Source of the DNA: Cognatilysobacter terrigena
GTDB taxonomy: Bacteria > Pseudomonadota > Gammaproteobacteria > Xanthomonadales > Xanthomonadaceae
Direction: 5' to 3'
DNA: 64,000 nt
Assembly: GCF_004361065.1 (NCBI RefSeq)
Contig: NZ_SELT01000008.1
Location: 51,875-115,874 of the forward strand
Numbering within the stretch: position 1 is the stretch's first letter; each line of letters starts with the position of its first letter. The position numbers and the translations under genes were made by a program. Positions 46,490-54,749 of the stretch are shown here, piece after piece. The notes below the pieces were generated by a model. That model ran no database searches. It was not told the DNA's origin and was given only the letters and a program-made list of their open reading frames with translations.

Positions 46490-47326
46490 GTGACGTCCCG
46501 AGCCCGCCCCTTCCGCCGCATCCTCGCCGCCGGCCTTCTGGTCGCGACGGGCATTGCGTCCGCGCAGGTGGCGAAGCCGCGTCCGCAGGCGCTGCCGGTG
46601 TGGAACCAGAACAGCGGCAAGGTGGAGGCGGTTCTCCTGCTCGAGCCGGTGTCGACCGCCACGTGGCAGTTCGGCAACACCCGCCTCGACAGCGCGCTCG
46701 GGGTCGGTACAGGCGACACGCTCGGCCTGCTCTGCGACCACAAGTCCGGGCTCGGTAGCGCGATCGGTTCGCTCGTCGACAACTGCCTCGTCGCATCGGT
46801 CGGCAACTCGCACAACGCCAAGCAGGCCAGCGCCGGTGCGACGCTGTCGCGCAAGAATGTCCGCGTGGGTGTCGGGCTGAACAACACGCACGACACGCTT
46901 CCGTCGTGGCTGACCTCCGGCCATGCGAATTCGCGCGTCAACCAGAACACGTTGACACTGATCGGCGAAAAGAACATCGGCCGCGAGGCCACGGTGTCGA
47001 TCGCAGGCACCCTCGCCCGCGCGCGCCTGGTGTCGCCGGACGCCGTGCCTGAGCTCGCTGATCGCTGGGACATCAAGACGCTGAGCGTCGGCACGAGTGT
47101 GGGCCGCTTCGGCGCGAACGTCATTGGTCGCGTCGTCGACTCCCCGATGCAGCCGGGTCGCTGGGAAGGTCTGGACCTGGGCCTGAGCTGGCGCACGCCG
47201 TGGAGCGGCCAGCTCAGCGTCGGCGCCGAGAACGTCGTGACCCGCGGTCGCAATCCGTTTGCGCCGGGTAATGGGGATCAGGAAGAGGGCGCGGTCCCGT
47301 ACGTCCGGTACCAGCAGGATCTCTGA
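46490..47326 (+). CDS. Putative outer-membrane beta-barrel protein
   Basis: A 278-residue exported protein of unknown family. The signal peptide ends GIASAQ near residue 25. The mature part shows repeated amphipathic strand patterns (VRVGVGLNNTHD, TVSIAGTLARARLV, LDLGLSWRTPWSGQLSVGAENVV), suggesting a beta-barrel, although it ends in Leu, not the usual Phe. Two cysteines (LLCDH, DNCLV) could pair. It has a strong promoter, a strong terminator and lies just before the TonB-dependent receptor. GTG is the chosen start because the signal peptide follows it. Confidence 0.7.
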   Translation: MTSRARPFRRILAAGLLVATGIASAQVAKPRPQALPVWNQNSGKVEAVLLLEPVSTATWQFGNTRLDSALGVGTGDTLGLLCDHKSGLGSAIGSLVDNCLVASVGNSHNAKQASAGATLSRKNVRVGVGLNNTHDTLPSWLTSGHANSRVNQNTLTLIGEKNIGREATVSIAGTLARARLVSPDAVPELADRWDIKTLSVGTSVGRFGANVIGRVVDSPMQPGRWEGLDLGLSWRTPWSGQLSVGAENVVTRGRNPFAPGNGDQEEGAVPYVRYQQDL

Positions 47327-47347
47327 CGGCCGAGAAGCCCGTCCCAG

Positions 47348-47376
47348 AAGGCCGCCCAGACCGGGCGGCCTTTTTT
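47348..47376 (+). terminator. Rho-independent terminator
   Basis: AAGGCCGCCC and GGGCGGCCTT form a 10-bp stem around ACAGACC-type loop bases (AGACC), followed by TTTTTTG. It ends the transcript of the barrel protein gene. Confidence 0.93.
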
Positions 47377-47388
47377 GTTAACGACACT

Positions 47389-47416
47389 TTAATTTCCTGA
47401 AAGGCCTCGCTACTAT
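47389..47416 (+). promoter_or_regulatory. Promoter of the TonB-dependent receptor
   Basis: TTAATT (47389-47394) and TACTAT (47411-47416) are 16 bp apart. A start near 47424 gives an untranslated leader of about 80 nt. Confidence 0.5.
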
Positions 47417-47502
47417 CGGCCCGACCTCCCGGGTTTGCGCGCTGCATTGGGCTCGCCTGGAGGTTCCCATGGGAATTACCAAGACTCACTTGGAGAGAGA
47501 GA

Positions 47503-50418
47503 ATGACCTTTAAGACCACGAGGCTCCGCGACGCGATTTCGATCGCGATCGCAATGACCTCTGTCGCGGCGGCCGGCTCGGCCTTCGCGCAGAACACCAC
47601 CGCTACTCCTGCGCCGCAGAGCGGCGAAGCCCAGCAGCTCGATCGCATCGAAGTCACGGGTTCGCGCATTCCGCGCGCGGACGTCGAGACGGCGCAGCCG
47701 ATCATCACGCTGAGCCGCGATCAGATCCAGGCGCAGGGCTTCACCTCGGTTGCCGACATCCTGCAGAACCTCACGTCTGCAGGTTCGCCGGCGATCTCGC
47801 GCGCTGATGCGCTCGCCTCCGGCGAGAACGTCGGCGGCTACTACATCGACCTGCGCAATCTCGGTGCGGCGCGCACGCTCGTTCTCGTCAACGGCAAGCG
47901 TCTTGGCATTACCACCTCGGGCCTTCAGGATCTGAGCCAGATCCCGGTGTCGGCCATCCAGCGCATCGAAGTGCTGAAGGACGGCGCGTCGGCGATCTAC
48001 GGTTCGGACGCCATCGCGGGCGTTGTCAACGTCATCACCCGTCGCAACTTCGACGGAGCGGAAGCGAACGTCTACCTCGGTAGCTTCGACCAGGGCGACG
48101 GCTTCAAGCAGTCGTACGACGTCACGCTGGGCGCTACGGGCGACCGCGCGAGCGTCACGCTGAGCGCCGAATACACGAAGGAAGATCCGGTCTTCGCGAA
48201 GGATCGTGAGTTCAGCAAGTACGGCAATTCGGGCAAGGACTTCCCGTTCTCGGGTTGGAGCGCGATCAGCCAGAACGGCGTGTGGCTGGGCAACGTGTCC
48301 CCGGGCGGCGTGTTCACGGCGCCGAGCTGCGCCAGCGGCCTCTGCACTGTCAACGCGGGCCAGGATCCGCGTAACCCGGCGAACTACCACAGCCTGACGC
48401 CGGCCGAGCGCGCGAATGCCAATCTGGAAATGATGCTGCAGACCGGCATCGAGCGCCGTTCGGTGTTCGTCAGCAGCACGCTGAACATCACCGACAACGT
48501 CAAGGCCACGGCGGACATCGGTTACACCAACCGCAGCACGCAGCAGCAGATCGCCGGCTATCCGTTCAACTACGGCTTCGGTCTGGTCTCGTCGCAGAGC
48601 TATTTCAATCCGCGCCCCGCAGCTGGTGATGCCTACTTCTACCGCCGCCTGTGGGAAGTGCCGCGTCGCACGCGTAGTGAGCTCGACACGCTGCGCGTCA
48701 GCCTCGGCCTCGAGGGCGTGCTGAACTTCGGCGACAAGACGTGGGATTGGGACATCGGCTACCTGTCGAACCGCAATACCGTCAACAAGTACGCCACCGG
48801 TGATGCGAACACGCTCGCCACCGCGAAGGCGATGGGCCCGTCGTTCTTCAACGCCGCCACCGGTCGCGTCGAGTGCGGCACCGCTGCCAACCCGAGTCCG
48901 TACGGCAGCAACTTCGGCAGCGGCCAGTGCATTCCGTTCAACCCGTTCCTGCCTTACGGCCAGGCGGGCCAGGGTTCGCTGGGTAACCCGGAGCTGCAGG
49001 CTTACCTGTTCCCCGAGTACCACGACGCGGGTCTGACCACGACCACGATTTACAGCGCCAACATGGGTGGCAGCCTCTTCACGCTGCCCGCGGGTGACGT
49101 GGGCGTCGCGTTCGGTGTCGAGCACCGCGAGGAAGACGGTCGTTTCGTTCCGGACGCGTTCGCGCAGGCTGGCCAGAGCACGGGCCTGCCGGCGACGACG
49201 ACGGCTGGCGCGTACAGCCTCAACGAAGCCTACGTCGAGTTCGAAGTGCCGGTCCTGGCTGACGTCGCGTTCGCGAAGGAACTGACCTTCAACGTCGCGA
49301 GCCGCTACTCCGACTACTCGAACTTCGGCAACACGCTGAACAGCAAGTTCTCGATGCGCTGGCGTCCGATGGACGGCCTGCTGTTCCGCGCGACGTATGC
49401 ACAGGGCTTCCGTGCACCGACGATCAGCGACCTGTACGGCGGTATCGGCGGTAGCTTCGAGTCGTACACCGACCCGTGCGCCGCGGGTCAGCCGGGCGCG
49501 GGCGGTACGGCCTGTACGGCGGCCGGCGTGCCGGCGACGTACGTGCAGCTCGGCCAGGCGAATCAGCCGTGCACCACGACCCCCTGCCAGACGAACTTCC
49601 AGTTCCTGAGCGGTTCGAACCCGAACCTCAAGCCGGAAACTGCGACGTCGAAGACGGCGGGCGTGGTGTGGAGCCCGAAGTGGGTGCAGGGTCTGGACTT
49701 CTCGCTTGACTGGTACAACGTCAAGATCGAGGACACGATCGTCTCCGACTCCGTCGATGCGATCCTCACGGACTGCTATGTCAACAACATCTCGTCGCGC
49801 TGCGCCGGCGTCGTTCGTAATCCGACGACCCATGTCATCACGGACATGTTCTTCGGTCTGACGAACCTCGGTGCGATCCGCACGGAAGGCTACGACTTCG
49901 GCGTGATGTACCGCGTGCCGGAAACGTCGTTCGGCAAGTTCAACGTCAACTGGCAGAGCTCGTACGTCAGCAAGTACGACACGCTGGCCGACAACAACCC
50001 GGACACGCAGTGGCAGGGTTCGGTCGGTTACCCGGGCTACTTCCGTCTGCGCTCTAACCTGGGCCTGACGTGGGAGAAGGGTGACTTCGCGGTGTCCTAC
50101 ATGGCTCGTTACTACTCGGGCATGAAGGAAGCGTGTTCGGTCAACGCCGCTGGTCTGCCGACGCGTTGGTGTAACGACTTCAACCACAAGGACCAGTTCG
50201 GCAACGCCGATCCGCTGAACCGCGTGGGTTCGAACACGTTCCACGACCTGCAGGCCTCGGTGAAGCTGCCGTGGAATGCGACGGCCGCCATCGGTGCGAA
50301 CAACATCACGAACCATCTCGGTCCGATCATGTTCACCACGCCGAACAGCGACTTCCCGTACTACGGTGGCTTCGACATCGGTCGCGTTTGGTACCTCAAG
50401 TACCAGCAGCGCTTCTGA
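47503..50418 (+). CDS. TonB-dependent outer-membrane receptor
   Basis: A 971-residue receptor. The signal peptide ends AGSAFAQ near residue 27; the plug domain follows (IEVTGSRIPRADVETAQP, SVADILQNLTS, RTLVLVNGKRL, IQRIEVLKDGASAIYGSDAIAGVVNVITRR), then a 22-strand barrel ending in the C-terminal KYQQRF. The long receptors of this type (iron-independent, OMR/Oar-like with GSRIPR plug start) usually take up complex organic ligands. The substrate is unknown. A TPR-sulfotransferase lies convergently next to it. Confidence 0.93.
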   Translation: MTFKTTRLRDAISIAIAMTSVAAAGSAFAQNTTATPAPQSGEAQQLDRIEVTGSRIPRADVETAQPIITLSRDQIQAQGFTSVADILQNLTSAGSPAISRADALASGENVGGYYIDLRNLGAARTLVLVNGKRLGITTSGLQDLSQIPVSAIQRIEVLKDGASAIYGSDAIAGVVNVITRRNFDGAEANVYLGSFDQGDGFKQSYDVTLGATGDRASVTLSAEYTKEDPVFAKDREFSKYGNSGKDFPFSGWSAISQNGVWLGNVSPGGVFTAPSCASGLCTVNAGQDPRNPANYHSLTPAERANANLEMMLQTGIERRSVFVSSTLNITDNVKATADIGYTNRSTQQQIAGYPFNYGFGLVSSQSYFNPRPAAGDAYFYRRLWEVPRRTRSELDTLRVSLGLEGVLNFGDKTWDWDIGYLSNRNTVNKYATGDANTLATAKAMGPSFFNAATGRVECGTAANPSPYGSNFGSGQCIPFNPFLPYGQAGQGSLGNPELQAYLFPEYHDAGLTTTTIYSANMGGSLFTLPAGDVGVAFGVEHREEDGRFVPDAFAQAGQSTGLPATTTAGAYSLNEAYVEFEVPVLADVAFAKELTFNVASRYSDYSNFGNTLNSKFSMRWRPMDGLLFRATYAQGFRAPTISDLYGGIGGSFESYTDPCAAGQPGAGGTACTAAGVPATYVQLGQANQPCTTTPCQTNFQFLSGSNPNLKPETATSKTAGVVWSPKWVQGLDFSLDWYNVKIEDTIVSDSVDAILTDCYVNNISSRCAGVVRNPTTHVITDMFFGLTNLGAIRTEGYDFGVMYRVPETSFGKFNVNWQSSYVSKYDTLADNNPDTQWQGSVGYPGYFRLRSNLGLTWEKGDFAVSYMARYYSGMKEACSVNAAGLPTRWCNDFNHKDQFGNADPLNRVGSNTFHDLQASVKLPWNATAAIGANNITNHLGPIMFTTPNSDFPYYGGFDIGRVWYLKYQQRF

Positions 50419-50444
50419 TCGAACGCTTCATCGATGCAAGACAG

Positions 50445-50475
50445 CCACGGCCCCGAAAGGGGCCGTGGTTTTTTT
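50445..50475 (+). terminator. Rho-independent terminator of the receptor gene
   Basis: CCACGGCCCC and GGGGCCGTGG form a perfect 10-bp stem with a GAAA tetraloop, followed by seven Ts. Confidence 0.95.
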
Positions 50476-50515
50476 GTGCGCCACCCTTCTTGCTGCTGGT
50501 AGCCCGACGTGCGTC

Positions 50516-52063
50516 TCAGCTGCAGCGGTCGTCGAGCAGGTTCCGCATCTCGACAAGCTCATGCTCGTAGGGCCGCCACGCGCCGCCCCGGTTGCGAAGA
50601 ATGCCTTTCCCGACATCCGCCGCGCTGGCGGTCGTAGAACGCGGCATGGATAGTGTCTTGTGCGGCGACGCCGGCACTGCGAGTCCGCATGCTTCCAGCA
50701 ATCGCGCTGATTCCACGTCCGGATTCGCGACGAACGCGGAGTACTCGACCTCGACGATGCGTCCTGGCGCCTGCTCAGACCAATGCGCCATCAAGGCATC
50801 GTAGGCGCAGTAGTAACGCGCCATGTCGACGGGCGAATTCGAATACGGTGCCGCGCCACGGAAATACGTCCGCAGATTCGAGAAGCAGGTATCGATCGGA
50901 TCGCGCCGCAGATGGACGATCGTCGCGCTCGGAAGCGCCCGGAGAATGAAGGGGACGTTGAGGAAGTTCGCCGGCAACTTCTCTGTCAGCACCGGGCGGC
51001 CCGCTGCGCGCCAGCGCGCATAGTTCATGAAGCGCACTCGCACCTGATCGAAATCGACCGCATGCGCTCGACGCACGAGTTCGAGATCGACCGGTCCGCG
51101 ACCATCGCTGTCCGCCGCCTCACGGAATGCAGCCGTGAACTGATACGTCTCCCCGCCGTCGACGACGTCCGGATGAGTCGTGAGCACGCGCTCGATGAGC
51201 GTGGTGCCCGAACGGAACATTCCGACGATGAAGATCAGCCGGGGCTCGCCATCGGTGCCGCTGGGCACCTTTGCCGGCATCGGCACGTCGCGTAGTGCGG
51301 CGAAAAGCCGCTCGTCAGTGTCCGGGTCGTAGGGATCGATTTGACGCACGACGCGCCAGCCCGCCTCCAATGCGGCCCACGCCTCGCGATAAAGGCCGAG
51401 GTCATGCAGGCGCCGGTGCAACGAGAAGTGCAGATAGGCGGCGTTCTCGGAGACGGGAGCAACGCCCGGGAGCGCTCCACGCATTGCATCGACGTGTGCG
51501 GACGCGCCGTCGACATCGTCCTGCATCGCGACCAGCCAATGCGCGTTGCCCATGCGCGGTTCGATCGTGAGCGCTTGCCGCAGATGGTCGAGCGAGCGAT
51601 CGCGGTCGCCGTCGAACATCGCGAGCAGCCCAGCGACGTAGTGCGCATCCGCGTTCTGCGGTGCGTCGTGCATCGGCTCGCGGGCGATGCGCGCCGCATG
51701 GTCGAACAGCGACGCGGAACTGGCGAGGATCGCCATTTCCGCGGCCAGCGAAGGTGGCCAGCGGACTGGTGCCTGGGTATCGAACAAGTGGCCCAGCTCA
51801 GGGGACAGCTCGAGACGGCGATACAGCCGGGCGATACGGGCGGCTACGATCGGATCCAGCGGCGCGGTCATGTGCTGCGCTGACTGCCTCGCCAGATCGC
51901 AAGCTTCCGCATAGGCGCCGAAGCGCAACGATACTTCCGCGGCCAACGCGAGCAGCGGCGTCGAAGGTGTGGCCGCAAGCGATGGCGCGAGTTCGCGCGC
52001 GGCTTCGGCCCAGCGATCGCTGGCGATCAGCTGGACCGCTCGTGCATAGACGTCCTGGGTCAT
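50516..52063 (-). CDS. TPR-containing sulfotransferase family protein
   Basis: A 515-residue protein with N-terminal tetratricopeptide-like helices (about 1-240: AQLI/AAREL, DAHYVAGLLAMFDGDRDRSLDHLRQAL) and a C-terminal sulfotransferase domain. The PAPS 5'-phosphosulfate loop is FIVGMFRSGTTLIERVL and the 3'-phosphate site is VHLRRDPIDTCFSNLR. These proteins are common beside TonB-dependent receptors in Xanthomonadales and Caulobacterales, and no substrate is known. It is convergent with the receptor and separated from it by a terminator. Confidence 0.88.
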   Translation of the reverse strand: MTQDVYARAVQLIASDRWAEAARELAPSLAATPSTPLLALAAEVSLRFGAYAEACDLARQSAQHMTAPLDPIVAARIARLYRRLELSPELGHLFDTQAPVRWPPSLAAEMAILASSASLFDHAARIAREPMHDAPQNADAHYVAGLLAMFDGDRDRSLDHLRQALTIEPRMGNAHWLVAMQDDVDGASAHVDAMRGALPGVAPVSENAAYLHFSLHRRLHDLGLYREAWAALEAGWRVVRQIDPYDPDTDERLFAALRDVPMPAKVPSGTDGEPRLIFIVGMFRSGTTLIERVLTTHPDVVDGGETYQFTAAFREAADSDGRGPVDLELVRRAHAVDFDQVRVRFMNYARWRAAGRPVLTEKLPANFLNVPFILRALPSATIVHLRRDPIDTCFSNLRTYFRGAAPYSNSPVDMARYYCAYDALMAHWSEQAPGRIVEVEYSAFVANPDVESARLLEACGLAVPASPHKTLSMPRSTTASAADVGKGILRNRGGAWRPYEHELVEMRNLLDDRCS

Positions 52064-52108
52064 CGCGCCACGGTACGCGTGGCGCGCGACGACGTCACCG
52101 GTCGACCG

Positions 52109-53908
52109 TCACCCAAGCTGTGCGGCGATCCGCTGCTGCTCCTCATGCAATGCCTGCGGCATGCGCGGGCCGTATTCGCGCAGGTAGTCGCCGATGCTCG
52201 CGAACTCCGCCGTCCAGCCGTCGCGGTCGAAGCCGAACAGCTTGGCGCGGGCCTCGTCGGAGAGCTGCACGCCGTCGAGGTTGAGGTCCTGCTCCCGCGG
52301 CAGCGCGCCGATTGGCGTCTCGGTCGCATCGGCCTGCCCTTCGACGCGCTTGATCATCCACTCGAGCACGCGGAGGTTGTCGCCGAAGCCCGGCCACAGG
52401 AACTTGCCGTCGTCGCCCTTGCGGAACCAGTTGACGTGGAAGACTTTCGGCAGCCTGTTCTGGCCGTTGTCGAACGACAGCCAGTGCGCGAAGTAGTCGG
52501 CGAAGTTGTAACCGCAGAAGGGCTTCATCGCCATCGGGTCGCGACGCATGACGCCGACGGCGCCCGTCGCCGCGGCCGTGGTCTCCGAGCCCATCGCGGC
52601 ACCGACGAGCACGCCGTGCGTCCAGTCGCGCGCTTCGAACACCAGCGGGACGAGCGAGGCGCGACGGCCGCCGAACACGATCGCGCTGATCGGCACGCCG
52701 GTCGGATCTTCCGCGTGCTCGCTGTAGCTCGGGCACTGCTTGGCCGACACGGTGAAGCGCGCATTGGGATGCGCGGCCGGACCCTTGTTGAAATCGTAGT
52801 CATTTCCGCGCCAGTCAAAGGCGGGCGCGCCTTCGTCGAGGCCTTCCCACCACGGCTGGCCATCGGCGGTCAGGCCGACGTTGGTAAAGATCGTGTTCCT
52901 GCGGATCGTCGCGAGCGCGTTCGGGTTCGACTTCTCCGACGTACCCGGCGCGACGCCGAAGAAGCCCGCTTCCGGATTGATCGCGTAGAGGCGGCCATCG
53001 GGACCGGGGCGCATCCAGCAGATGTCGTCGCCGATCGTCCAGACCTTCCAGCCGTCCTGGCGATACCCTTCCGGCGGAATCAGCATCGCGAGGTTGGTCT
53101 TGCCGCAGGCCGACGGGAACGCCGCGGCGACGTAGTGCGTCTCGCCCTTCGGGTTCTCGATGCCGAGGATCAGCATGTGCTCGGCGAGCCAGCCTTCCTG
53201 GCGCGCCTGGTGCGAGGCGATGCGCAGCGCGTGGCACTTCTTGCCGAGCAGCGCGTTGCCGCCGTAGCCGGAGCCGTAAGACTTAATCGTCAGCTCTTCC
53301 GGGAAATGCATGATGAAGCGGCGGTTCGGGTCGAGTTCGCCGGTCGAATGCAGGCCGCGCACGAACGTGCCTTCGCGCTCGATGCGCTTGAGGGCGGCCT
53401 CGCCCATGCGCGTCATGATGCGCATGTTGGCGACGACGTACGGGCTGTCGGTGATCTCGACGCCGCAGCGCGAGATCGGCGAATCGATCGGACCCATGCA
53501 GTACGGGATGACGTACAACGTGCGGCCTTCCATGCAGCCGTCGAACAGCGCGTCCATCTGGGCGTGGCCGTCGGCCGGCGCCATCCAGTGGTTGTTCGGG
53601 CCGGCGTCGTCCTGGTTGGACGTGCAGACGAAGGTGAGGTGCTCGACACGCGCGACGTCGTCCGGATGCGAGCGGTGCAGCCAGCTGCCCGGGTTCGTCT
53701 GCTCGTTGAGGCGGATCAGCGTGCCGTCCTTCTCCATCTTCGCGACGAGCGCGGCGTTCTCGGCATCGCTGCCGTCGCACCAGTGGATCGCGTCGGGACG
53801 CGTCAGCGCGGCGACGTCGTCGACCCAGCGACGCAGGCTGTCCAGCGTGGTTCCGCGGCCCTGCACCTCGGGGGTGCGTTTGTCGACGTCCTGGACGAGG
53901 GCGTTCAT
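52109..53908 (-). CDS. pckG: Phosphoenolpyruvate carboxykinase (GTP)
   Basis: A 599-residue GTP-dependent PEPCK, converting oxaloacetate to PEP for gluconeogenesis. The GTP-type P-loop is AFPSACGKTNLAML, with SYGSGYGGNALLGKKCHALRI and the GFGDNLRVLEWM segment near the C-terminus. AAGGAGG directly upstream of ATG 53908 is a very strong ribosome binding site. It lies 48 bp downstream of a TetR regulator in the same direction, so they may be cotranscribed. Confidence 0.97.
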   Translation of the reverse strand: MNALVQDVDKRTPEVQGRGTTLDSLRRWVDDVAALTRPDAIHWCDGSDAENAALVAKMEKDGTLIRLNEQTNPGSWLHRSHPDDVARVEHLTFVCTSNQDDAGPNNHWMAPADGHAQMDALFDGCMEGRTLYVIPYCMGPIDSPISRCGVEITDSPYVVANMRIMTRMGEAALKRIEREGTFVRGLHSTGELDPNRRFIMHFPEELTIKSYGSGYGGNALLGKKCHALRIASHQARQEGWLAEHMLILGIENPKGETHYVAAAFPSACGKTNLAMLIPPEGYRQDGWKVWTIGDDICWMRPGPDGRLYAINPEAGFFGVAPGTSEKSNPNALATIRRNTIFTNVGLTADGQPWWEGLDEGAPAFDWRGNDYDFNKGPAAHPNARFTVSAKQCPSYSEHAEDPTGVPISAIVFGGRRASLVPLVFEARDWTHGVLVGAAMGSETTAAATGAVGVMRRDPMAMKPFCGYNFADYFAHWLSFDNGQNRLPKVFHVNWFRKGDDGKFLWPGFGDNLRVLEWMIKRVEGQADATETPIGALPREQDLNLDGVQLSDEARAKLFGFDRDGWTAEFASIGDYLREYGPRMPQALHEEQQRIAAQLG

Positions 53909-53956
53909 ACGGGAACCTCCTTCAATTGCGAATGGGAAAGCGGGTGCGGCGATCCT

Positions 53957-54541
53957 CTACGGGATCAGCGTGGCCATCATGTGCTCGACGAACGCCTCGA
54001 ACTCGTCGCGCGGCAGGCGCGTCTGGTTGAGCTGGAGGTTGAGCTGCAGGAAGCCCACGTAGGCGGCGTATGCGAGGCGCGCGCGGTTGAGCGCGGCGTG
54101 CGGGTCGAGTCCGGCCTGGCGAAAGGAGGCGGCCAGCCATTCGAGGCGGCGCTGCGAGACGCGGCCGATGACGGGCGCGACGATCGGGTGGTCCAGCGCC
54201 TTGAGCAGCGCCGAATAGATGATGTGCGAGGTGACCTCGTGCGCCACGACGTCGAACAGCTGGCGAAGGCGCTGACGGGGGTCGGCGATCTGCTCGAGCT
54301 GGCCGAAGATCGCCTCCTGCTCGGTCTTTTCCCAGCGCTCCAGCGCGGCGACGAGCAGCGACTCGCGCGACGGGAAGTGCCAATAGAAGCTGCCCTTGGT
54401 GACGCCGAGGCGGCGCGCGAGCGGTTCGACCGCCACCGCGGCCACGCCCTGTTCGGCAATGAGGTCGAGGGCGGCCTGCGCCCAGTCGTCGGCGCTGAGG
54501 CGCCCCGTGCGATCGGACTTGGCCGGCGATTCGGTCGTCAT
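53957..54541 (-). CDS. TetR family transcriptional regulator
   Basis: A 194-residue regulator. The helix-turn-helix is in the first 60 residues (ALDLIAEQGVAAVAVEPLARRLGVTKGSFYWHFPSRESLL), followed by an all-helical ligand-binding domain. Divergent orientation to fadE and the position ahead of pckG suggest that it senses an acyl-CoA or fatty acid and controls fadE, itself and perhaps pckG. This is inference from neighbourhood. Confidence 0.93.
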   Translation of the reverse strand: MTTESPAKSDRTGRLSADDWAQAALDLIAEQGVAAVAVEPLARRLGVTKGSFYWHFPSRESLLVAALERWEKTEQEAIFGQLEQIADPRQRLRQLFDVVAHEVTSHIIYSALLKALDHPIVAPVIGRVSQRRLEWLAASFRQAGLDPHAALNRARLAYAAYVGFLQLNLQLNQTRLPRDEFEAFVEHMMATLIP

Positions 54542-54618
54542 GTGGGCAGTGTATCCGTACGGGTCCGGCCGGGACAGTATGCGGACAACAATCGGACATT
54601 TCGGCCGCGAAAAGTCCG

Positions 54619-54658
54619 TTGACAGCGGTCGGGAAACGTTACCATACTCGCCCGTATG
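54619..54658 (+). promoter_or_regulatory. fadE promoter with overlapping palindromic operator
   Basis: TTGACA (54619-54624) and CATACT (54643-54648) are 18 bp apart. The inverted repeat CATAC-N6-GTATG (54643-54658) overlaps the -10 box, a good place for a repressor. A second 8-bp palindrome, CCGTACGG, lies near 54554-54561, close to the tetR start. The rest of the 208-bp gap shows repeated CGGAC/GTCCG motifs. Confidence 0.55.
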
Positions 54659-54749
54659 TCGGGCGTTTCATGCTGCCGTTTGAATCCGGCGCCCGACCGC
54701 CACCGCCCGCCCGAAACCCCGCGCGGACGCCCGTCCGCTGGAGCGCTCC

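Noticed and set aside
47476..50316. 946-codon minus-strand open frame opposite the TonB-dependent receptor
   Set aside because: The plus frame encodes a clear receptor with signal peptide, plug and terminal Phe; the antisense frame is Arg/Val/Asp-rich, has no domain and arises from GC-rich codon bias.
52079..54622. 847-codon plus-strand open frame opposite pckG and tetR
   Set aside because: Shadow of two confident minus-strand genes; no ribosome binding site or domain.
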